Shown: piece after piece, positions 17,975 to 28,158 of the stretch
Layout of the letters: the number at the start of each line of letters is the position of its first letter
Position numbering within the stretch: the first letter of the stretch is position 1
Source of the DNA: Buttiauxella brennerae ATCC 51605
GTDB lineage: Bacteria > Pseudomonadota > Gammaproteobacteria > Enterobacterales > Enterobacteriaceae
NCBI RefSeq assembly: GCF_001654925.1
Contig: NZ_LXER01000019.1
Coordinates: 1 to 64,000, forward strand
Direction of reading: 5' to 3'
DNA: 64,000 bases
Position numbers and translations under genes: made by a program
Notes under the pieces: model-generated
Told to the model about the DNA's origin: nothing
The model's database searches: none
The model's input: only the letters and a program-made list of their open reading frames with translations

Positions 17975-18810
17975 GATTTTCTCTCTTGCAGCCAGCGTGT
18001 GACACGGCGGCTCACATCTTCACGGCTTTCCAGTAATTCAGAGCCACTAACCAACGGTTGCGGGCGAGTGACCACCACACAGGGAATGTTTCGCGCCAGC
18101 GCCGGGGTCACTTTGTCGAGATACCCCCCTTCGGCACCGGACTCTTTGGTCATCACCACATCGGGCGCACAGAAGTCATAGGTTGCGGCGTTAAACTCAG
18201 CGCTGAACGGGCCGCGCAGGGCAATAATATTGTCAACGCCCAACCCCAGCGCTTCGCACTCGGCAATCACTTCGCTGGTCGGTAACACCCTCACCAGCAA
18301 CGTTTTCCCCGGTAAACCTTGCTGATACGCCGCCAGCTCTTTGCTGCCGGTGGTCAACAGCACGCGTGGGCCGAATGCTTGCGCCACAACACAGGCGGCT
18401 TGCAGGCTGGCCACTTTGTGCAGCAACGGGTGTTCCAGATCATTGAGTTCACTACGGCGTTGGTAACGGCTAAGGGTGACCCCTGCCGTTTCGCAGGCGC
18501 GGGTAATGTTGTGGCTAAGCAGTTCGGCATACGGGTGCGAGGCATCAATCACCCATTGCACCGCATGGTTCACCAGCCAGTCAGCAATTTCATCGCTATC
18601 AATACGCCCGACGCGAATCTGCCCGCCAATGTTGCCTGCCAGCGATTCCCCGACCGCCGTCGCCACCGAAAGCGTGTACGAAATGCGGTGTTCATCGAGG
18701 ATCTGGCAAATAAACCGGGCATCGCTGGTGCCACCAAACACCAGTACCTGCTTCATAACATCGGGTGTCGCTTCGCTATTGCGACCTACGAGAGACAGCG
18801 TTTCACTCAC
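17971..18810 (-). CDS. cbiJ: cobalt-precorrin-6A reductase
   Basis: A 279-residue reductase from a GTG start whose GTGA overlaps the cbiH stop. An ATG at 18756 would give 261 residues, closer to the usual length, but it lacks a clear ribosome site. The core starts VLVFGGTSDARFIC (nucleotide-binding loop); DASHPYAELLSHNI and VVMTKESGAEGGYLDK are CbiJ/CobK signatures. It reduces the macrocycle with NAD(P)H. Confidence 0.93.
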   Translation of the reverse strand: MSETLSLVGRNSEATPDVMKQVLVFGGTSDARFICQILDEHRISYTLSVATAVGESLAGNIGGQIRVGRIDSDEIADWLVNHAVQWVIDASHPYAELLSHNITRACETAGVTLSRYQRRSELNDLEHPLLHKVASLQAACVVAQAFGPRVLLTTGSKELAAYQQGLPGKTLLVRVLPTSEVIAECEALGLGVDNIIALRGPFSAEFNAATYDFCAPDVVMTKESGAEGGYLDKVTPALARNIPCVVVTRPQPLVSGSELLESREDVSRRVTRWLQERKS

Positions 18811-19532
18811 AGCTCGTAACCTCGGGGGGTAACCATTAAGCCGTTGCGAACAAAGGTCGTTTTGTTGCCGACGATAACAAGGCTCGTCATATCAACCGGT
18901 TCAAAGTCCATCTCGCCAAAGGTGGTCAGCCATTTTTGTTCTTTCTTGCGACCGGCGGCTTTCACGACACCCACCGGGGTTTGCGGGCGGGTAAACTCGC
19001 GCATTAATTCAAATGCCCGTGCCAGATGCGCTTCGCGGCCACGGCTGCGCGGGTTGTAGAAGCAGATAACAAAATCAGCGGAAGCGGCGGCGATAATGCG
19101 CTTTTCGATAACCGGCCACGGCGTGAGTAAATCGCTCAGGCTGATATGGCAGAAATCGTGCATCAGTGGCGCACCCAACAACGATGCGGCGGCGATACTG
19201 GCGGTAATCCCTGCCACGAGGCGCACTTCAATATCCAGCTGTTGTGAAGTCACCAGTTCCAGCACCAGCCCCGCCATACCGTAAATTCCGGCATCACCGC
19301 TGCTGATTAACGCCACTTTATGCCCGGCTTGCGCCAGTTCGATGGCGGTCTGGCAGCGTTCGATTTCTTTGCACATGCCGGTTTTGATCACCTGTTTGTC
19401 GCCGGTTAATGGCTTCACAAGGTGGGTATACGTTTTATAGCCGACAACAATTTCCGCTTCTTGCAGGGCAGCAATGGCTTCCTGAGTCATCATGGCTTCA
19501 CTGCCAGGGCCAATGCCGATTACTGTTAACAT
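18807..19532 (-). CDS. cbiH: cobalt-precorrin-3 C17-methyltransferase (ring contraction)
   Basis: A 241-residue tetrapyrrole methylase starting [16 protein letters not shown]. It carries ISSGDAGIYGMAGLVLE and FYNPRSRGR, the family's SAM and substrate elements. It methylates C17 and contracts the ring. The ATG at 19532 gives the usual length and overlaps cbiG by seven bases; the longer open frame is a shadow of cbiG. Confidence 0.95.
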   Translation of the reverse strand: MLTVIGIGPGSEAMMTQEAIAALQEAEIVVGYKTYTHLVKPLTGDKQVIKTGMCKEIERCQTAIELAQAGHKVALISSGDAGIYGMAGLVLELVTSQQLDIEVRLVAGITASIAAASLLGAPLMHDFCHISLSDLLTPWPVIEKRIIAAASADFVICFYNPRSRGREAHLARAFELMREFTRPQTPVGVVKAAGRKKEQKWLTTFGEMDFEPVDMTSLVIVGNKTTFVRNGLMVTPRGYEL

Positions 19533-20587
19533 CTGTCTGAAACTCCTAAAGTTATGGTGACGCCCTGCTCTCGCACAGTGCGGCCGACCAGGTTTCCGTT
19601 GCTCATCAGCCATGCTGCTGGCTGTGACACGCTGCCAACACCCAGGGTCTGGCGCACAAATTCCGATGCCGGAAAGCGGTGCTCATGTTGGGAAAGTTGA
19701 TCAACGCTAAATAGTTCAAAAGGGATTTGATGCTGCTGTGTCAGTTCCAGCAGTGCAGGCTCATCTTGCTTGAGCATCACACTGCCGATGGCGCGCAACG
19801 CCAGCGGGTCAAAATGGTTTTCCACCAGTTGCTGACGGAGCAGTGCGGCCACGGTTTGTAGCGGCGTGTCACGGCGGCAGCCGATGCCTGCGACGATGCG
19901 CTTTGGCACCAGTTTATAAACAGGAATGGTTAACGCAGGCTGCGAATCACGCAGCGTGACGCACACCAGCGCATCAAGCTCTGGCAGGGCATCCAGGCTT
20001 TCGACCGGGATAAAGCCGCGCGTGTCGTAACGCTCAGCATGTGGCGCAAATTCGCTGTCCCACCACAGGCCAACGCGCTGCTGGCTGACCAGCATTTGGT
20101 TGACCGTTTTCACCGCCAGGCGAAACCCCTGCATGGTGGCGTCAAGTTTTGCGGCCAGCGTATCGAGTGCTGCCAGTTGGTTAACGTCTGTGGCGGTGGT
20201 GATGACCGGGTCGGCACCCAGAATTGCAGCCAGTTCACGGGTGAGTTCATTGGCTCCACCCATGTGGCCGGAAAGCAGGCTGATCACGTGTTCTGCACGT
20301 TCGTCCATCACTACCACCGCCGGGTCTTGCAGTTTGTCGCTCAGCATTGGCGCAATCACCCGCACCACAATTCCCGTCGCGGCGATAAACACCAGTGCGG
20401 AATACTGGCTAAACGCCTGCTGTACCGTTTGGGCAAAGCTGCCGCCGAACGGGATGAAACCCGGTTGCAGCAGCTTTTCACTGGTAAAGCAGGTCACGGG
20501 TAACGCATCACGCAGACGTTGCGCTAATGCCACGCCACCGGGCGTCAGGCAAAACAGCGCAATCGACTCAGGCTTTGCGGTATTCAT
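19526..20587 (-). CDS. cbiG: cobalt-precorrin-5A hydrolase
   Basis: A 353-residue CbiG that opens the delta-lactone and releases acetaldehyde. Signatures are [15 protein letters not shown] at the N-terminus, [31 protein letters not shown] and, in the C-terminal domain, [12 protein letters not shown]. The ATG at 20587 gives the standard length and overlaps cbiF by 20 bases. Confidence 0.95.
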   Translation of the reverse strand: MNTAKPESIALFCLTPGGVALAQRLRDALPVTCFTSEKLLQPGFIPFGGSFAQTVQQAFSQYSALVFIAATGIVVRVIAPMLSDKLQDPAVVVMDERAEHVISLLSGHMGGANELTRELAAILGADPVITTATDVNQLAALDTLAAKLDATMQGFRLAVKTVNQMLVSQQRVGLWWDSEFAPHAERYDTRGFIPVESLDALPELDALVCVTLRDSQPALTIPVYKLVPKRIVAGIGCRRDTPLQTVAALLRQQLVENHFDPLALRAIGSVMLKQDEPALLELTQQHQIPFELFSVDQLSQHEHRFPASEFVRQTLGVGSVSQPAAWLMSNGNLVGRTVREQGVTITLGVSDRC

Positions 20588-21341
20588 GGCTGAACCCTGC
20601 GTCGTAAAGTTTCGAGTAGTGATACTCCTCACCCAAAAACGCCCCAACCATAATCAGCGCGGTTTTACGGATCCCGGCCTCACGCACTTTTTCGGCAATA
20701 TCGCTCAGTGTGCCGCGCAATTCCTGGCAGTCCGGCCAGGTGGCTTTATACACCACTGCAACGGGTGTATCAGACGGGTAACCGCCTTCAATCAGGCGCT
20801 CTGCCACGCGGTTGATGCGCTGTACCGAGAGGAAAATCGCCATCGAGGTCTGGTGTCTGGCGAAGGATTCAAGTTGTTCGAGCGGCGGCATCGGCGTGCG
20901 GCCTTCGATACGCGTGATGATCAGGCTCTGGGAGACTTCCGGCACGGTGTATTCCACGCCAAGTTGCGCGGCTGCGCCCAGAAATGCGCTCACCCCTGGC
21001 ACTGAAACGTAGCCGATGCCAAGTTTGGTGAGGGTTTCACCCTGTTCGCGAATTGAGCCATACAGCGAGAGATCACCCGTTTGCAGGCGCACCACCAGCT
21101 TGCCCGCTTTGACACCGTTTTCCATCAGCTCGATAATTTCTTCGAGATTGAGCGCGGCACTGTCGTGGCATTCCGCACCAGGCTGGCAGTAATCCAACAG
21201 TTCCGGGTTGATCAGCGAACCGGCATAAATCACCACTTCGGCCTGTTGCAAGATGCGGTAGCCTTTCAGCGTAATCAGCTCTTTGTCGCCCGGACCTGCA
21301 CCAACGAACCAGACTTTGCGGGTATCAAATAACTCAGTCAT
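20568..21341 (-). CDS. cbiF: cobalt-precorrin-4 C11-methyltransferase
   Basis: A 257-residue tetrapyrrole methylase. [14 protein letters not shown] is at residues 15-28, [16 protein letters not shown] in the middle and YKATWPDC near the C-terminal third. It methylates C11. It overlaps cbiT by eight bases. Confidence 0.95.
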   Translation of the reverse strand: MTELFDTRKVWFVGAGPGDKELITLKGYRILQQAEVVIYAGSLINPELLDYCQPGAECHDSAALNLEEIIELMENGVKAGKLVVRLQTGDLSLYGSIREQGETLTKLGIGYVSVPGVSAFLGAAAQLGVEYTVPEVSQSLIITRIEGRTPMPPLEQLESFARHQTSMAIFLSVQRINRVAERLIEGGYPSDTPVAVVYKATWPDCQELRGTLSDIAEKVREAGIRKTALIMVGAFLGEEYHYSKLYDAGFSHEYRKA

Positions 21342-21903
21342 TGCTTCCTTCCTTGCGACAAGAGATCAAATAAGTGGGATTGTTCGGTTTGAAGTAGTGC
21401 CCGCTGCCAAGCGTTGCGAGGTTTGCCACCTGCAATTGCAGGCAGTCGAAATCGCTCACCGCGCACTGTTCAAGGTGAGTGAGCGCACAGGTTAAGTTTT
21501 CGAGCAGGATGAAGGTCATCACCAGCCGTCCGCCGGGCTGTAAATGCGCCAGCGACCAGTCGATAAGTTCGGTTAGCTGCCCGCCGCTGCCGCCGATAAA
21601 CACAGCATCGGCCATCACGTTCAGCGCAATCGGCGCGTAGCCACTGATAATCTCAACGTTCGGGCAGGCAAAAAGCTCGCGGTTTTCCGCCATCAGCGCC
21701 AGCGCGTCGGGGTTGCGTTCAATCGCACTCACCTGCAATTGCGGGTAACGCATCGCCGCTTCAAGCGACACGCTGCCGGTACCTGCGCCAATGTCGATAA
21801 ACCGTTTAGCGTTGTGAAGTTGCAAGCGGTCGAGCGCCTGAGTGCGCACCACTTCTTTGGTCATCGGCACGCGTGCGCCACGTAAAAACAGATCATCTTT
21901 CAT
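21334..21903 (-). CDS. cbiT: cobalt-precorrin-6B C15-methyltransferase (decarboxylating)
   Basis: A 189-residue class I methyltransferase. [16 protein letters not shown] is the SAM loop, [11 protein letters not shown] the later binding element, and the N-terminus has [10 protein letters not shown]. In other species it is fused to CbiE as CobL; here they are separate genes overlapping by 11 bases. Confidence 0.95.
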   Translation of the reverse strand: MKDDLFLRGARVPMTKEVVRTQALDRLQLHNAKRFIDIGAGTGSVSLEAAMRYPQLQVSAIERNPDALALMAENRELFACPNVEIISGYAPIALNVMADAVFIGGSGGQLTELIDWSLAHLQPGGRLVMTFILLENLTCALTHLEQCAVSDFDCLQLQVANLATLGSGHYFKPNNPTYLISCRKEGSND

Positions 21904-22495
21904 TGAGAATTATCACCACATTCATCGCGTAGCTTTGCGCCACATCAGCGGCTCGCAGGCGATGGATTCGTTCATCTGCTGACGAAAGTTTCTCGCCAAT
22001 AATGAGAATAGGATTGAAGCCGCGCATCAGAAATGCCTGGGCGATGGCATACGGCCCGATAATGGTGTCGGTCACCATTGCCACTTTTTGGTGCGCCACA
22101 ATCGCTTTGAAATCGGGTTCACGCCCATGGCTGCTGGTGATCCATAAGTCGTTCATATCGACGGCGGCTTTGGCGCACAGATATTGAACCGAACTTATAC
22201 CGGGAATGATGCGCAGCTGTTCTGACGGGAAACTTGCTGACAGGCGTTTGCCAATGCCATAAACCAGCGGGTCGCCGGAGGCCAGCACCACGACTCGAAG
22301 ATCGATTCGTGCACGAAGCCAGTCGATTAAGGCGTCGAGGTCGCTATCCAGCAGGCGCGTTTCACCGCTGAACTCAGGGAAAAGTGCCAGCTGGCGTGCA
22401 CCGCCGACGAGTATTTGCGCCTCACTGATGGCGTTGTGTGCCTGGAAGGTCAAATATTCACGGGCGCCAGGGCCAATGCCTGCGACGGTCAGCAT
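21893..22495 (-). CDS. cbiE: cobalt-precorrin-7 C5-methyltransferase
   Basis: A 200-residue tetrapyrrole methylase. It begins [16 protein letters not shown] and carries [17 protein letters not shown]. It methylates C5 and partners CbiT. It overlaps cbiD by seven bases. Confidence 0.95.
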   Translation of the reverse strand: MLTVAGIGPGAREYLTFQAHNAISEAQILVGGARQLALFPEFSGETRLLDSDLDALIDWLRARIDLRVVVLASGDPLVYGIGKRLSASFPSEQLRIIPGISSVQYLCAKAAVDMNDLWITSSHGREPDFKAIVAHQKVAMVTDTIIGPYAIAQAFLMRGFNPILIIGEKLSSADERIHRLRAADVAQSYAMNVVIILNER

Positions 22496-23637
22496 CGCTT
22501 TTCTCCAGCCAAATCCTGCGCAATCTCAGCCACCGGGCGGCTACTGCCTAAAACCTGGTTATCGAACGAGAACAAAATGGCATCGCATTTTGGCGGGAAT
22601 TGGGTAAAACGCAGCATCTCTTCCACGCGTTCGCAAATGCGAATCGCCAGCCGTTCGAACACGCTTTGCCAGCCCTGTTCGCTGATAATTTCGAGTGCCG
22701 CTTCTGTGGTGTCGCAGCGGCTTACGGCTTCCAGCAACGCAAACGGCGCACCCATTAATGCCAGGTGCGCAACCAGCGTTTCCATGCGCCCGTCGGCAAT
22801 GTGGCTGTGGGTGTGGAAAATCCCGGCGGCAACTTTCACCAGCTTTCCAGGATGGCCAATCAAGACGATGTGGCGATACTCAAGGCGCACCGCTTCCTGA
22901 ATCATGTAGCCGACGAAATTGCTCATCGTCACCACGCATTCGCAGTCCAGCCCCAGTTGCTCACGAACAAAACGCTCGCCGTGGTTTCCCGGCACCAGAA
23001 TGACTCTGTCCAGCCCGGCGGCGCGTTTCATTTCCAGCTCGAGTGCCAGCGAACGTTTCCAGCTCTCTTCGGACATCGGCATCACAATACCGGTGGTGCC
23101 GATTATCGAAATGCCGCCCAAAATCCCGAGGCGATGGTTGTAGGTTTTCTTTGCCCGCTCTTCACCTTCCGGCGCAAAAATTTCAATTTCGGCGCCACGT
23201 TCAGCACCGATCACTTCACGCACCGCCGCTTCAATAGTCTGGCGCGGCGTGCGGTTAATCGCTGATTCACCAATCGGCAAGCCGATCCCTTTGCGCGTGA
23301 CTTTGCCGACCCCGGTGCCCCCCCGCAGTGTGATAGCGCCGCTGTCATTAAGCTGCACGCGGGCGAAAATCAGCATGCCGTGCGTGGCGTCGACATCATC
23401 GCCGCCGTCTTTACGGATTGCCGCCGTCGCCTGCTGGCCTTCGATAATCGGCATTTCAACGTTGAGATGCAGTGTGACGCCCGAAGGGGTGACGATAGAA
23501 ACCTGGTCGATCACGTGCTGGCGCAAGACCATCAGGGCCGCGACTTTTGCCGCGGCAGTGGCGCATGAACCGGTGGTATAACCTTTCCGGTATGCCTTGC
23601 CTTTATGCCAGACGCAATCGGCGGTTTGCTCGCTCAC
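22489..23637 (-). CDS. cbiD: cobalt-precorrin-5B C1-methyltransferase
   Basis: A 382-residue CbiD, a methyltransferase fold unrelated to the other methylases. [17 protein letters not shown] near the N-terminus and the [15 protein letters not shown] segment are diagnostic. It methylates C1 in the anaerobic route only. It overlaps cbiC by four bases. Confidence 0.95.
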   Translation of the reverse strand: MSEQTADCVWHKGKAYRKGYTTGSCATAAAKVAALMVLRQHVIDQVSIVTPSGVTLHLNVEMPIIEGQQATAAIRKDGGDDVDATHGMLIFARVQLNDSGAITLRGGTGVGKVTRKGIGLPIGESAINRTPRQTIEAAVREVIGAERGAEIEIFAPEGEERAKKTYNHRLGILGGISIIGTTGIVMPMSEESWKRSLALELEMKRAAGLDRVILVPGNHGERFVREQLGLDCECVVTMSNFVGYMIQEAVRLEYRHIVLIGHPGKLVKVAAGIFHTHSHIADGRMETLVAHLALMGAPFALLEAVSRCDTTEAALEIISEQGWQSVFERLAIRICERVEEMLRFTQFPPKCDAILFSFDNQVLGSSRPVAEIAQDLAGEKRC

Positions 23638-24266
23638 TGAGCCTCCCGCAACCGGTAAAGCAGCGCATTCACAATGGCTGCGGCGACGTTACTGCCGCCT
23701 TTGCGCCCACGGGCGGCAATGGCGGGTAAGCCGCTTTCAACCAGCGCTTCTTTAGACTCTTCAGCCCCGACAAACCCGACGGGCACGCCGATAACGGCTG
23801 AAGGTTTGGCTCCTAACTCTAACAAGCGGAACAGCGCAGTCGGCGCGTTACCAAAGACGAAGACCTTCTCGCCTTCTTCCTGCAAGGCGAGATCCACCGC
23901 CGCCATTGAGCGCGTCACGCCTTGTTCTTTGGCATGTGCCACTACGCGCGGGTCGCTAATAAAACAACGGCAGCTGCAACCAAACTCCGCCAGCAGGTTT
24001 TTGTTGATGCCCGAAAGGGCCATCGTGGTATCGGTATATAAAATGCAACCACGCTGCAAACTGGCGGTCAGTTTTTCGATAACATCGGGTGAAAACCACA
24101 GAATATCCAGCCACTCAAAATCGGCGGTGGTGTGAATAACGCGCTTGATCATCGCCTCCTGAGTGGCATCGTTAAAACGATATTCCGGGCGCTCAGCGGC
24201 AATAATCTCACTGATAATTGCAAAGCTGTTTTGCTCGATAAGCTGCGGTTGTTGCAAGTAGTTCAT
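23634..24266 (-). CDS. cbiC: cobalt-precorrin-8 methylmutase
   Basis: A 210-residue mutase that moves the C11 methyl to C12, giving cobyrinic acid. The catalytic His is H45 in [11 protein letters not shown]. The C-terminal [18 protein letters not shown] is conserved. The start is nine bases after the cbiB stop. Confidence 0.95.
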   Translation of the reverse strand: MNYLQQPQLIEQNSFAIISEIIAAERPEYRFNDATQEAMIKRVIHTTADFEWLDILWFSPDVIEKLTASLQRGCILYTDTTMALSGINKNLLAEFGCSCRCFISDPRVVAHAKEQGVTRSMAAVDLALQEEGEKVFVFGNAPTALFRLLELGAKPSAVIGVPVGFVGAEESKEALVESGLPAIAARGRKGGSNVAAAIVNALLYRLREAQ

Positions 24267-24275
24267 TGGGTGTCC

Positions 24276-25235
24276 TTAAGCGGTGCCAAGCGCGAGTGCG
24301 CGCAATGCGGCGAACAGCAGCAAAGCCTGCAGTGAGGCCAACATCATGAGTTGAATGGTGCGGGTAATATCGTCGAGCGCGATACCGCGCCGTTCATCAC
24401 CCATCCAGGGTTTTTCTACCCGTTCGCCAAAATAGGTGTTCGGCCCGCCCAGGCGGATACCCAGCGCACCGGCAACCGTGGCCTCAGGCCAGGCGCAGTT
24501 CGGGCTGCTGTGCTGATAGCGGTCGCGCCAGCCGATGTGCAATGCGCGTCTAAAATCAGCCCGCACGCACCAGGCCGAGATGCTTAACAGCAGCCAGCTC
24601 AGGCGCGCCGGAATAAAGTTGGCGACGTCGTCAAGGCGAGCGCTGACCATACCGATAGCGCGGTATTTTTCGGTTTTGTAACCCACCATTGAATCAAGGG
24701 TGTTAACCGCTTTGTAGGCCATGGCCAGCGGTGCGCCGCCCAACATTAAGAAAAACAGCGGAGCAATCACGCCATCAACACTGTTTTCAGCGACGGTTTC
24801 TACCACTGCGCGGGTGATTTGCGGGCGCTCAAGTTGCGAGGTGTCGCGCCCGACTATCCAGGATAATTTCTCGCGGCTTTCAGCCAGCGTGCCGTCTTTT
24901 AAGGCGCGGTAAACCTCCATTGCTGCATCCCCCAGGCAACGGGCGGCAAGCACGGTGTAAATCATCCACACTTCCACCAGCCAACCCAGCCATGGAGAGA
25001 CCAGGTTTGCGATGTGCAACAATCCCCAACTCACGCCCCAGGTCGTGCCAACCACCACCAGCCACAGCACGCCACCACCGATTTTCAGTGCCAGCTCAGT
25101 TTTGCAGCAATGGCGAATGGCTCGCTGCGCTACGCTGATGAGATTGCCAATCCAGCGAACAGGATGTGGCCAGTGCGGCGGGTCGCCGAACCAATAATCC
25201 AACAACCATGCCGCTCCCCAGGCAAGTAATGTCAT
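24276..25235 (-). CDS. cbiB: adenosylcobinamide-phosphate synthase
   Basis: A 319-residue inner-membrane protein that attaches (R)-1-aminopropan-2-ol phosphate to adenosylcobyric acid. Signatures are DYWFGDPPHWPHPVRWIG near the N-terminus, ETVAENSVDGVIAPLFF and NCAWPEATVAGALGIRLGG. Its aminopropanol phosphate comes from threonine phosphate made by PduX, encoded across the promoter region. Confidence 0.95.
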   Translation of the reverse strand: MTLLAWGAAWLLDYWFGDPPHWPHPVRWIGNLISVAQRAIRHCCKTELALKIGGGVLWLVVVGTTWGVSWGLLHIANLVSPWLGWLVEVWMIYTVLAARCLGDAAMEVYRALKDGTLAESREKLSWIVGRDTSQLERPQITRAVVETVAENSVDGVIAPLFFLMLGGAPLAMAYKAVNTLDSMVGYKTEKYRAIGMVSARLDDVANFIPARLSWLLLSISAWCVRADFRRALHIGWRDRYQHSSPNCAWPEATVAGALGIRLGGPNTYFGERVEKPWMGDERRGIALDDITRTIQLMMLASLQALLLFAALRALALGTA

Positions 25236-26629
25236 AGGTGATTCCTCGCAAGTTTGAGCCAGTTAGAAAGCAAGCCAGGACGTTGGGCAAAATGAATGTG
25301 CAGATAGCTGGCAAAAGTCGCGTGTTGCTGAACTCCACCCTGCCAGCGTGAAATAGCGACACCATCGCGCCATTTGCAGCAATCGAGTGCAGCAGGTAAC
25401 GAGCCGCTGAAATCCGAGTAATGGAACTCGTGGCCACGCAGGGTTTCACCTTTTCTGGCAAGCAAAGTGTCGTGCAGCGCGGTGGCTTCGCAGTAGCCGA
25501 AACGTGTTAGCCGTTTACCCATCTGGCTGTGGCCTGGCAGCACGCCGCACATTGCATGAGTTTCGCCATTGCCATCGGTCAGAGATTCCCCCAGATACAT
25601 CAACCCACCGCATTCGGCGTACAGCGGAATATGGCGTTGATGCGCTTCACGCAAGGACTCACGCATGGCGGAATTGGCGGCGAGTTTTGCGGCATGGACT
25701 TCGGGGTAACCGCCACCGAGCCAGATCATCTGGCAGTCGGGGAGTCGAGAATCATGCAACGGGCTGAAACGCTGGATTTTCACCCCGGCCTGCTCGAGCA
25801 TGTCGAGGTTATCCGGGTAGTAAAAGTTGAAGGCTTCGTCTTCGGCAACGGCAACGGTTAGCCCATGCGCTAAGGCTTCGTCAGCAATCGCGGGGGCTTC
25901 GCCGTGCGGCAGAGAATTTAGGTGAGATAACGCCAGCAGGTGGTCGATATCAACGGTTTCTTCAAGCTGCTGCGCCAGGCGCTGCCAGCGTTCATCTTGC
26001 GGGGAGTGTTCTTGCCGTGAATGCTCTTGCGCCGGAACAAGTCCGAGGTGGCGCGAGGGTAAAGTCACATCAGCCATAACGGGTACTCGCCCCAACACCG
26101 GTAGCCCGCAATATCGGGTAATCGCATCGGCAAGCAACTGATAATGGCTATCGCTGTTGACGCGATTAAGTATGACTCCGGCAATGTTCAGCGTGGGGTC
26201 AAAGCGCTGAAACCCCATGACTGTAGCCGCAATGGACGTGGACACGGCTTTGCCATCGACCAGCAAAATCACCGGGCAACCAAGCTGTTTTGCCATCGCC
26301 GCGCTGCTGCAATAGTTGGGGTCCGTTCCGTAACCGTCGTACAGCCCCATCACGCCTTCGATAACGGCGACATCAGCGTGCTGCATTTGTTTTGCAAACA
26401 GACCGTTAAGGGTTGACGTGGGCAGCATGAATGCATCGAGATTACGCGAAGATATGCCGGTCACGGCACTGTGCCAGCCGCTGTCGAGGTAATCGGGGCC
26501 GATTTTGAAGGGTTGAACGCGCAGGCCGCGCAGCATGAGGGCACGGAGCAGCCCGAGCGTGACGGTAGTTTTACCGCAGCCACTGCTGGTTCCTGCAATA
26601 ACGAATGCTTGTTTCGCTGCCCCTGCCAT
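25232..26629 (-). CDS. cbiA: cobyrinic acid a,c-diamide synthase
   Basis: A 465-residue amidotransferase and first gene of the operon. The P-loop is GTSSGCGKTT at the N-terminus; the glutaminase nucleophile lies in YAECGGLMYLGE and LGGGYPEVH precedes it. It amidates the a and c side chains using glutamine. The ATG at 26629 follows AAAAAGGC. A leader of several hundred bases with the cobalamin riboswitch precedes it. Confidence 0.96.
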   Translation of the reverse strand: MAGAAKQAFVIAGTSSGCGKTTVTLGLLRALMLRGLRVQPFKIGPDYLDSGWHSAVTGISSRNLDAFMLPTSTLNGLFAKQMQHADVAVIEGVMGLYDGYGTDPNYCSSAAMAKQLGCPVILLVDGKAVSTSIAATVMGFQRFDPTLNIAGVILNRVNSDSHYQLLADAITRYCGLPVLGRVPVMADVTLPSRHLGLVPAQEHSRQEHSPQDERWQRLAQQLEETVDIDHLLALSHLNSLPHGEAPAIADEALAHGLTVAVAEDEAFNFYYPDNLDMLEQAGVKIQRFSPLHDSRLPDCQMIWLGGGYPEVHAAKLAANSAMRESLREAHQRHIPLYAECGGLMYLGESLTDGNGETHAMCGVLPGHSQMGKRLTRFGYCEATALHDTLLARKGETLRGHEFHYSDFSGSLPAALDCCKWRDGVAISRWQGGVQQHATFASYLHIHFAQRPGLLSNWLKLARNHL

Positions 26630-26794
26630 AATTGCCTTTTTACTTACTTCAGCAAAATGCGGATGTCAGCACGTGCGCGCACCTTGCGGCTGCACGCATC
26701 TGATGACAACTGGCTTCCCACCGAAGGAGTTGTTGTGAGTCCAGATAATTCGCAGTGCAGGCAAGGCTCTGCAACTTGAAGTATCAAAAGTATT

Positions 26795-26945
26795 CTGACG
26801 AGTCGGTCTTCTGGCTTAGCTTCATCCTCATCCGCCCTTCCCAATCAAAGATCAGTGGTTACGCGGGTTCGTCGGCATCACAGCAGCGGGGGCTGCGGGG
26901 GAGTTTCACCCCCTTCCCAGCCATGTGTCACACATGGCATAAACG
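26795..26945 (-). promoter_or_regulatory. cobalamin riboswitch of the cbi/cob operon
   Basis: Read on the minus strand, the conserved blocks appear in order: GGTGAAACTCCCCCGCAGCC, GCTGCTGTGATGCCGACGAA, AACCACTG, TTGGGAAGG and the B12-box-like AAGCCAGAAGACC (complement of 26805-26817). A CCATGTGT/ACACATGG stem (26921-26937) lies at its 5' side. About 165 bases between the B12 box and the cbiA start form the expression platform. Adenosylcobalamin should shut down the operon. Confidence 0.93.
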
Positions 26946-26957
26946 AGTCAGTTGTAT

Positions 26958-26986
26958 CGTGCATGATTCTCAAATTATCATGCACG
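26958..26986. promoter_or_regulatory. perfect dyad in the cbiA-pduX intergenic region
   Basis: CGTGCATGAT (26958-26967) and ATCATGCACG (26977-26986) are exact inverted arms around a nine-base centre. The site is just upstream of the riboswitch, where the operon promoter should lie, and between divergent genes. It looks like an operator for a dimeric regulator. It does not match a consensus I can name. Confidence 0.5.
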
Positions 26987-27101
26987 TGAATATGTAAAAG
27001 CTGGCACAGTGTAAAAGCTAATAGATATTGAGTGTTGCGCTATAACAATTTTTACTGATTTTTTAAGCCCTGAGGTAATGAAATAATGAATCCCAGCATG
27101 A

Positions 27102-27980
27102 ATGAGCGTTGCCCAAAAGATGGCTGAAGCGAGGTGCCCGGCATCTTGTGGGGAATTTATTCAGGGATGGATTAGCGGCAGCGAAAAACTGGTGTCCTGC
27201 CCGATAGACTGGTTTAGCACCGTTGAAGTGCGTGATGGTGCAAAAAAACCAACTGAGCGCCCGCGTATGCGCCAGATGCTGGAACAGGTGGTGGCGTATT
27301 TCGGCTACCCCGCTGCATTATCAGAGAGCCTGAGCACGGCTCTGGAGTCCACGATCCCCGTAGGTAAAGGCCTTGCGAGCAGCACCGCAGATATTGCCGC
27401 AACGGCAGTGGCGACCGCCCGGTATTTGGGTGAAACGCTCAGCGAATCCACCCTTGCGGCTTTATGTGTAAACATTGAACCGACCGACAGCACGATTTTT
27501 GTTTTGCCGACGCTGTTCTCCCATCTGAATGCGCAAACTCAGTTTAGCTGCCAGGCCGCGCCAGCTATGGATATCCTGTTGCTTGAAAGTGATACCACGA
27601 TTCTGACTGAGGACTACCGTCGTCATCAGCGCGAATCTGCGTTAATTAGCCATGCCGCAGTACTTGATGACGCGTGGCTTCGCTTGCAACAAAGTTGCAG
27701 GATGCAAGATCCCCGCTTGTTGGGAGAAGCCGCCACACAAAGCGCGATCGCCAGCCAGGCGTTACTGCCAAAACCGATGTTTTCGCAGCTGTTAGCGCTA
27801 GTTGAAGAGTTTGATTTATTCGGTGTGAACGTGGCGCACAGCGGGAGCGCTGTGGGGTTGATGCTTGATACCAGTAAGCATGATGTTGGGAAATTACTCT
27901 GGCAGATTAATCAGTTCGCTATTGATGTGCCTTATCCGCAGCAACATCTGGTGAAGACGATTGAAGGTGGCGTGCGTTAA
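27102..27980 (+). CDS. pduX: L-threonine kinase PduX
   Basis: A 292-residue GHMP kinase that makes L-threonine-O-3-phosphate, precursor of the aminopropanol linker of B12. CPASCGEFIQGWI and EKLVSCPIDW open the protein, PVGKGLASSTADIAATAVA is the ATP-binding GHMP motif and NVAHSGSAVGLM the C-terminal motif. In Salmonella it sits at the end of the pdu operon; here it stands alone, divergent from cbiA. An in-frame stop directly precedes the ATG at 27102. A 13-codon reading frame from 27086, with a GAGG upstream, overlaps the start in another frame and may influence translation. Confidence 0.92.
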   Translation: MSVAQKMAEARCPASCGEFIQGWISGSEKLVSCPIDWFSTVEVRDGAKKPTERPRMRQMLEQVVAYFGYPAALSESLSTALESTIPVGKGLASSTADIAATAVATARYLGETLSESTLAALCVNIEPTDSTIFVLPTLFSHLNAQTQFSCQAAPAMDILLLESDTTILTEDYRRHQRESALISHAAVLDDAWLRLQQSCRMQDPRLLGEAATQSAIASQALLPKPMFSQLLALVEEFDLFGVNVAHSGSAVGLMLDTSKHDVGKLLWQINQFAIDVPYPQQHLVKTIEGGVR

Positions 27981-27994
27981 GTTCTTGCGAAAAA

Positions 27995-28014
27995 AAACCG
28001 CCGAATCGGCGGTT
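27995..28014 (+). terminator. terminator hairpin after pduX
   Basis: AACCGCCGA and TCGGCGGTT form a tight stem 15 bases after the pduX stop, preceded by an A run. The T-rich tail is short. Confidence 0.6.
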
Positions 28015-28030
28015 ATCAAAATCAACACTA

Positions 28031-28157
28031 TTTACCCTAAATAATTCGAGTTGCATCAAGGCGGCGACGCAATCAATCCCCTGGAGCTTACATCAGTAAG
28101 TGACAAGGGTGAGCGAGGAAAGCCAACGCAGAGGCCGCTCGAAGTATGACGGGTAAA
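28031..28157. repeat. palindromic enterobacterial intergenic repeat (about 127 bp)
   Basis: The ends are inverted: TTTACCC..ATAATTCGAG on the left and CTCGAAGTATGACGGGTAAA on the right. The internal sequence (GGAGCTTACATCAGTAAGTGAC with imperfect self-complementarity) resembles a dispersed element seen between genes in several enterobacteria. It fills the pduX-tmaR gap and ends two bases before tmaR. I recognise the type but cannot assign a formal family name. Confidence 0.65.
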
Positions 28158-28158
28158 T

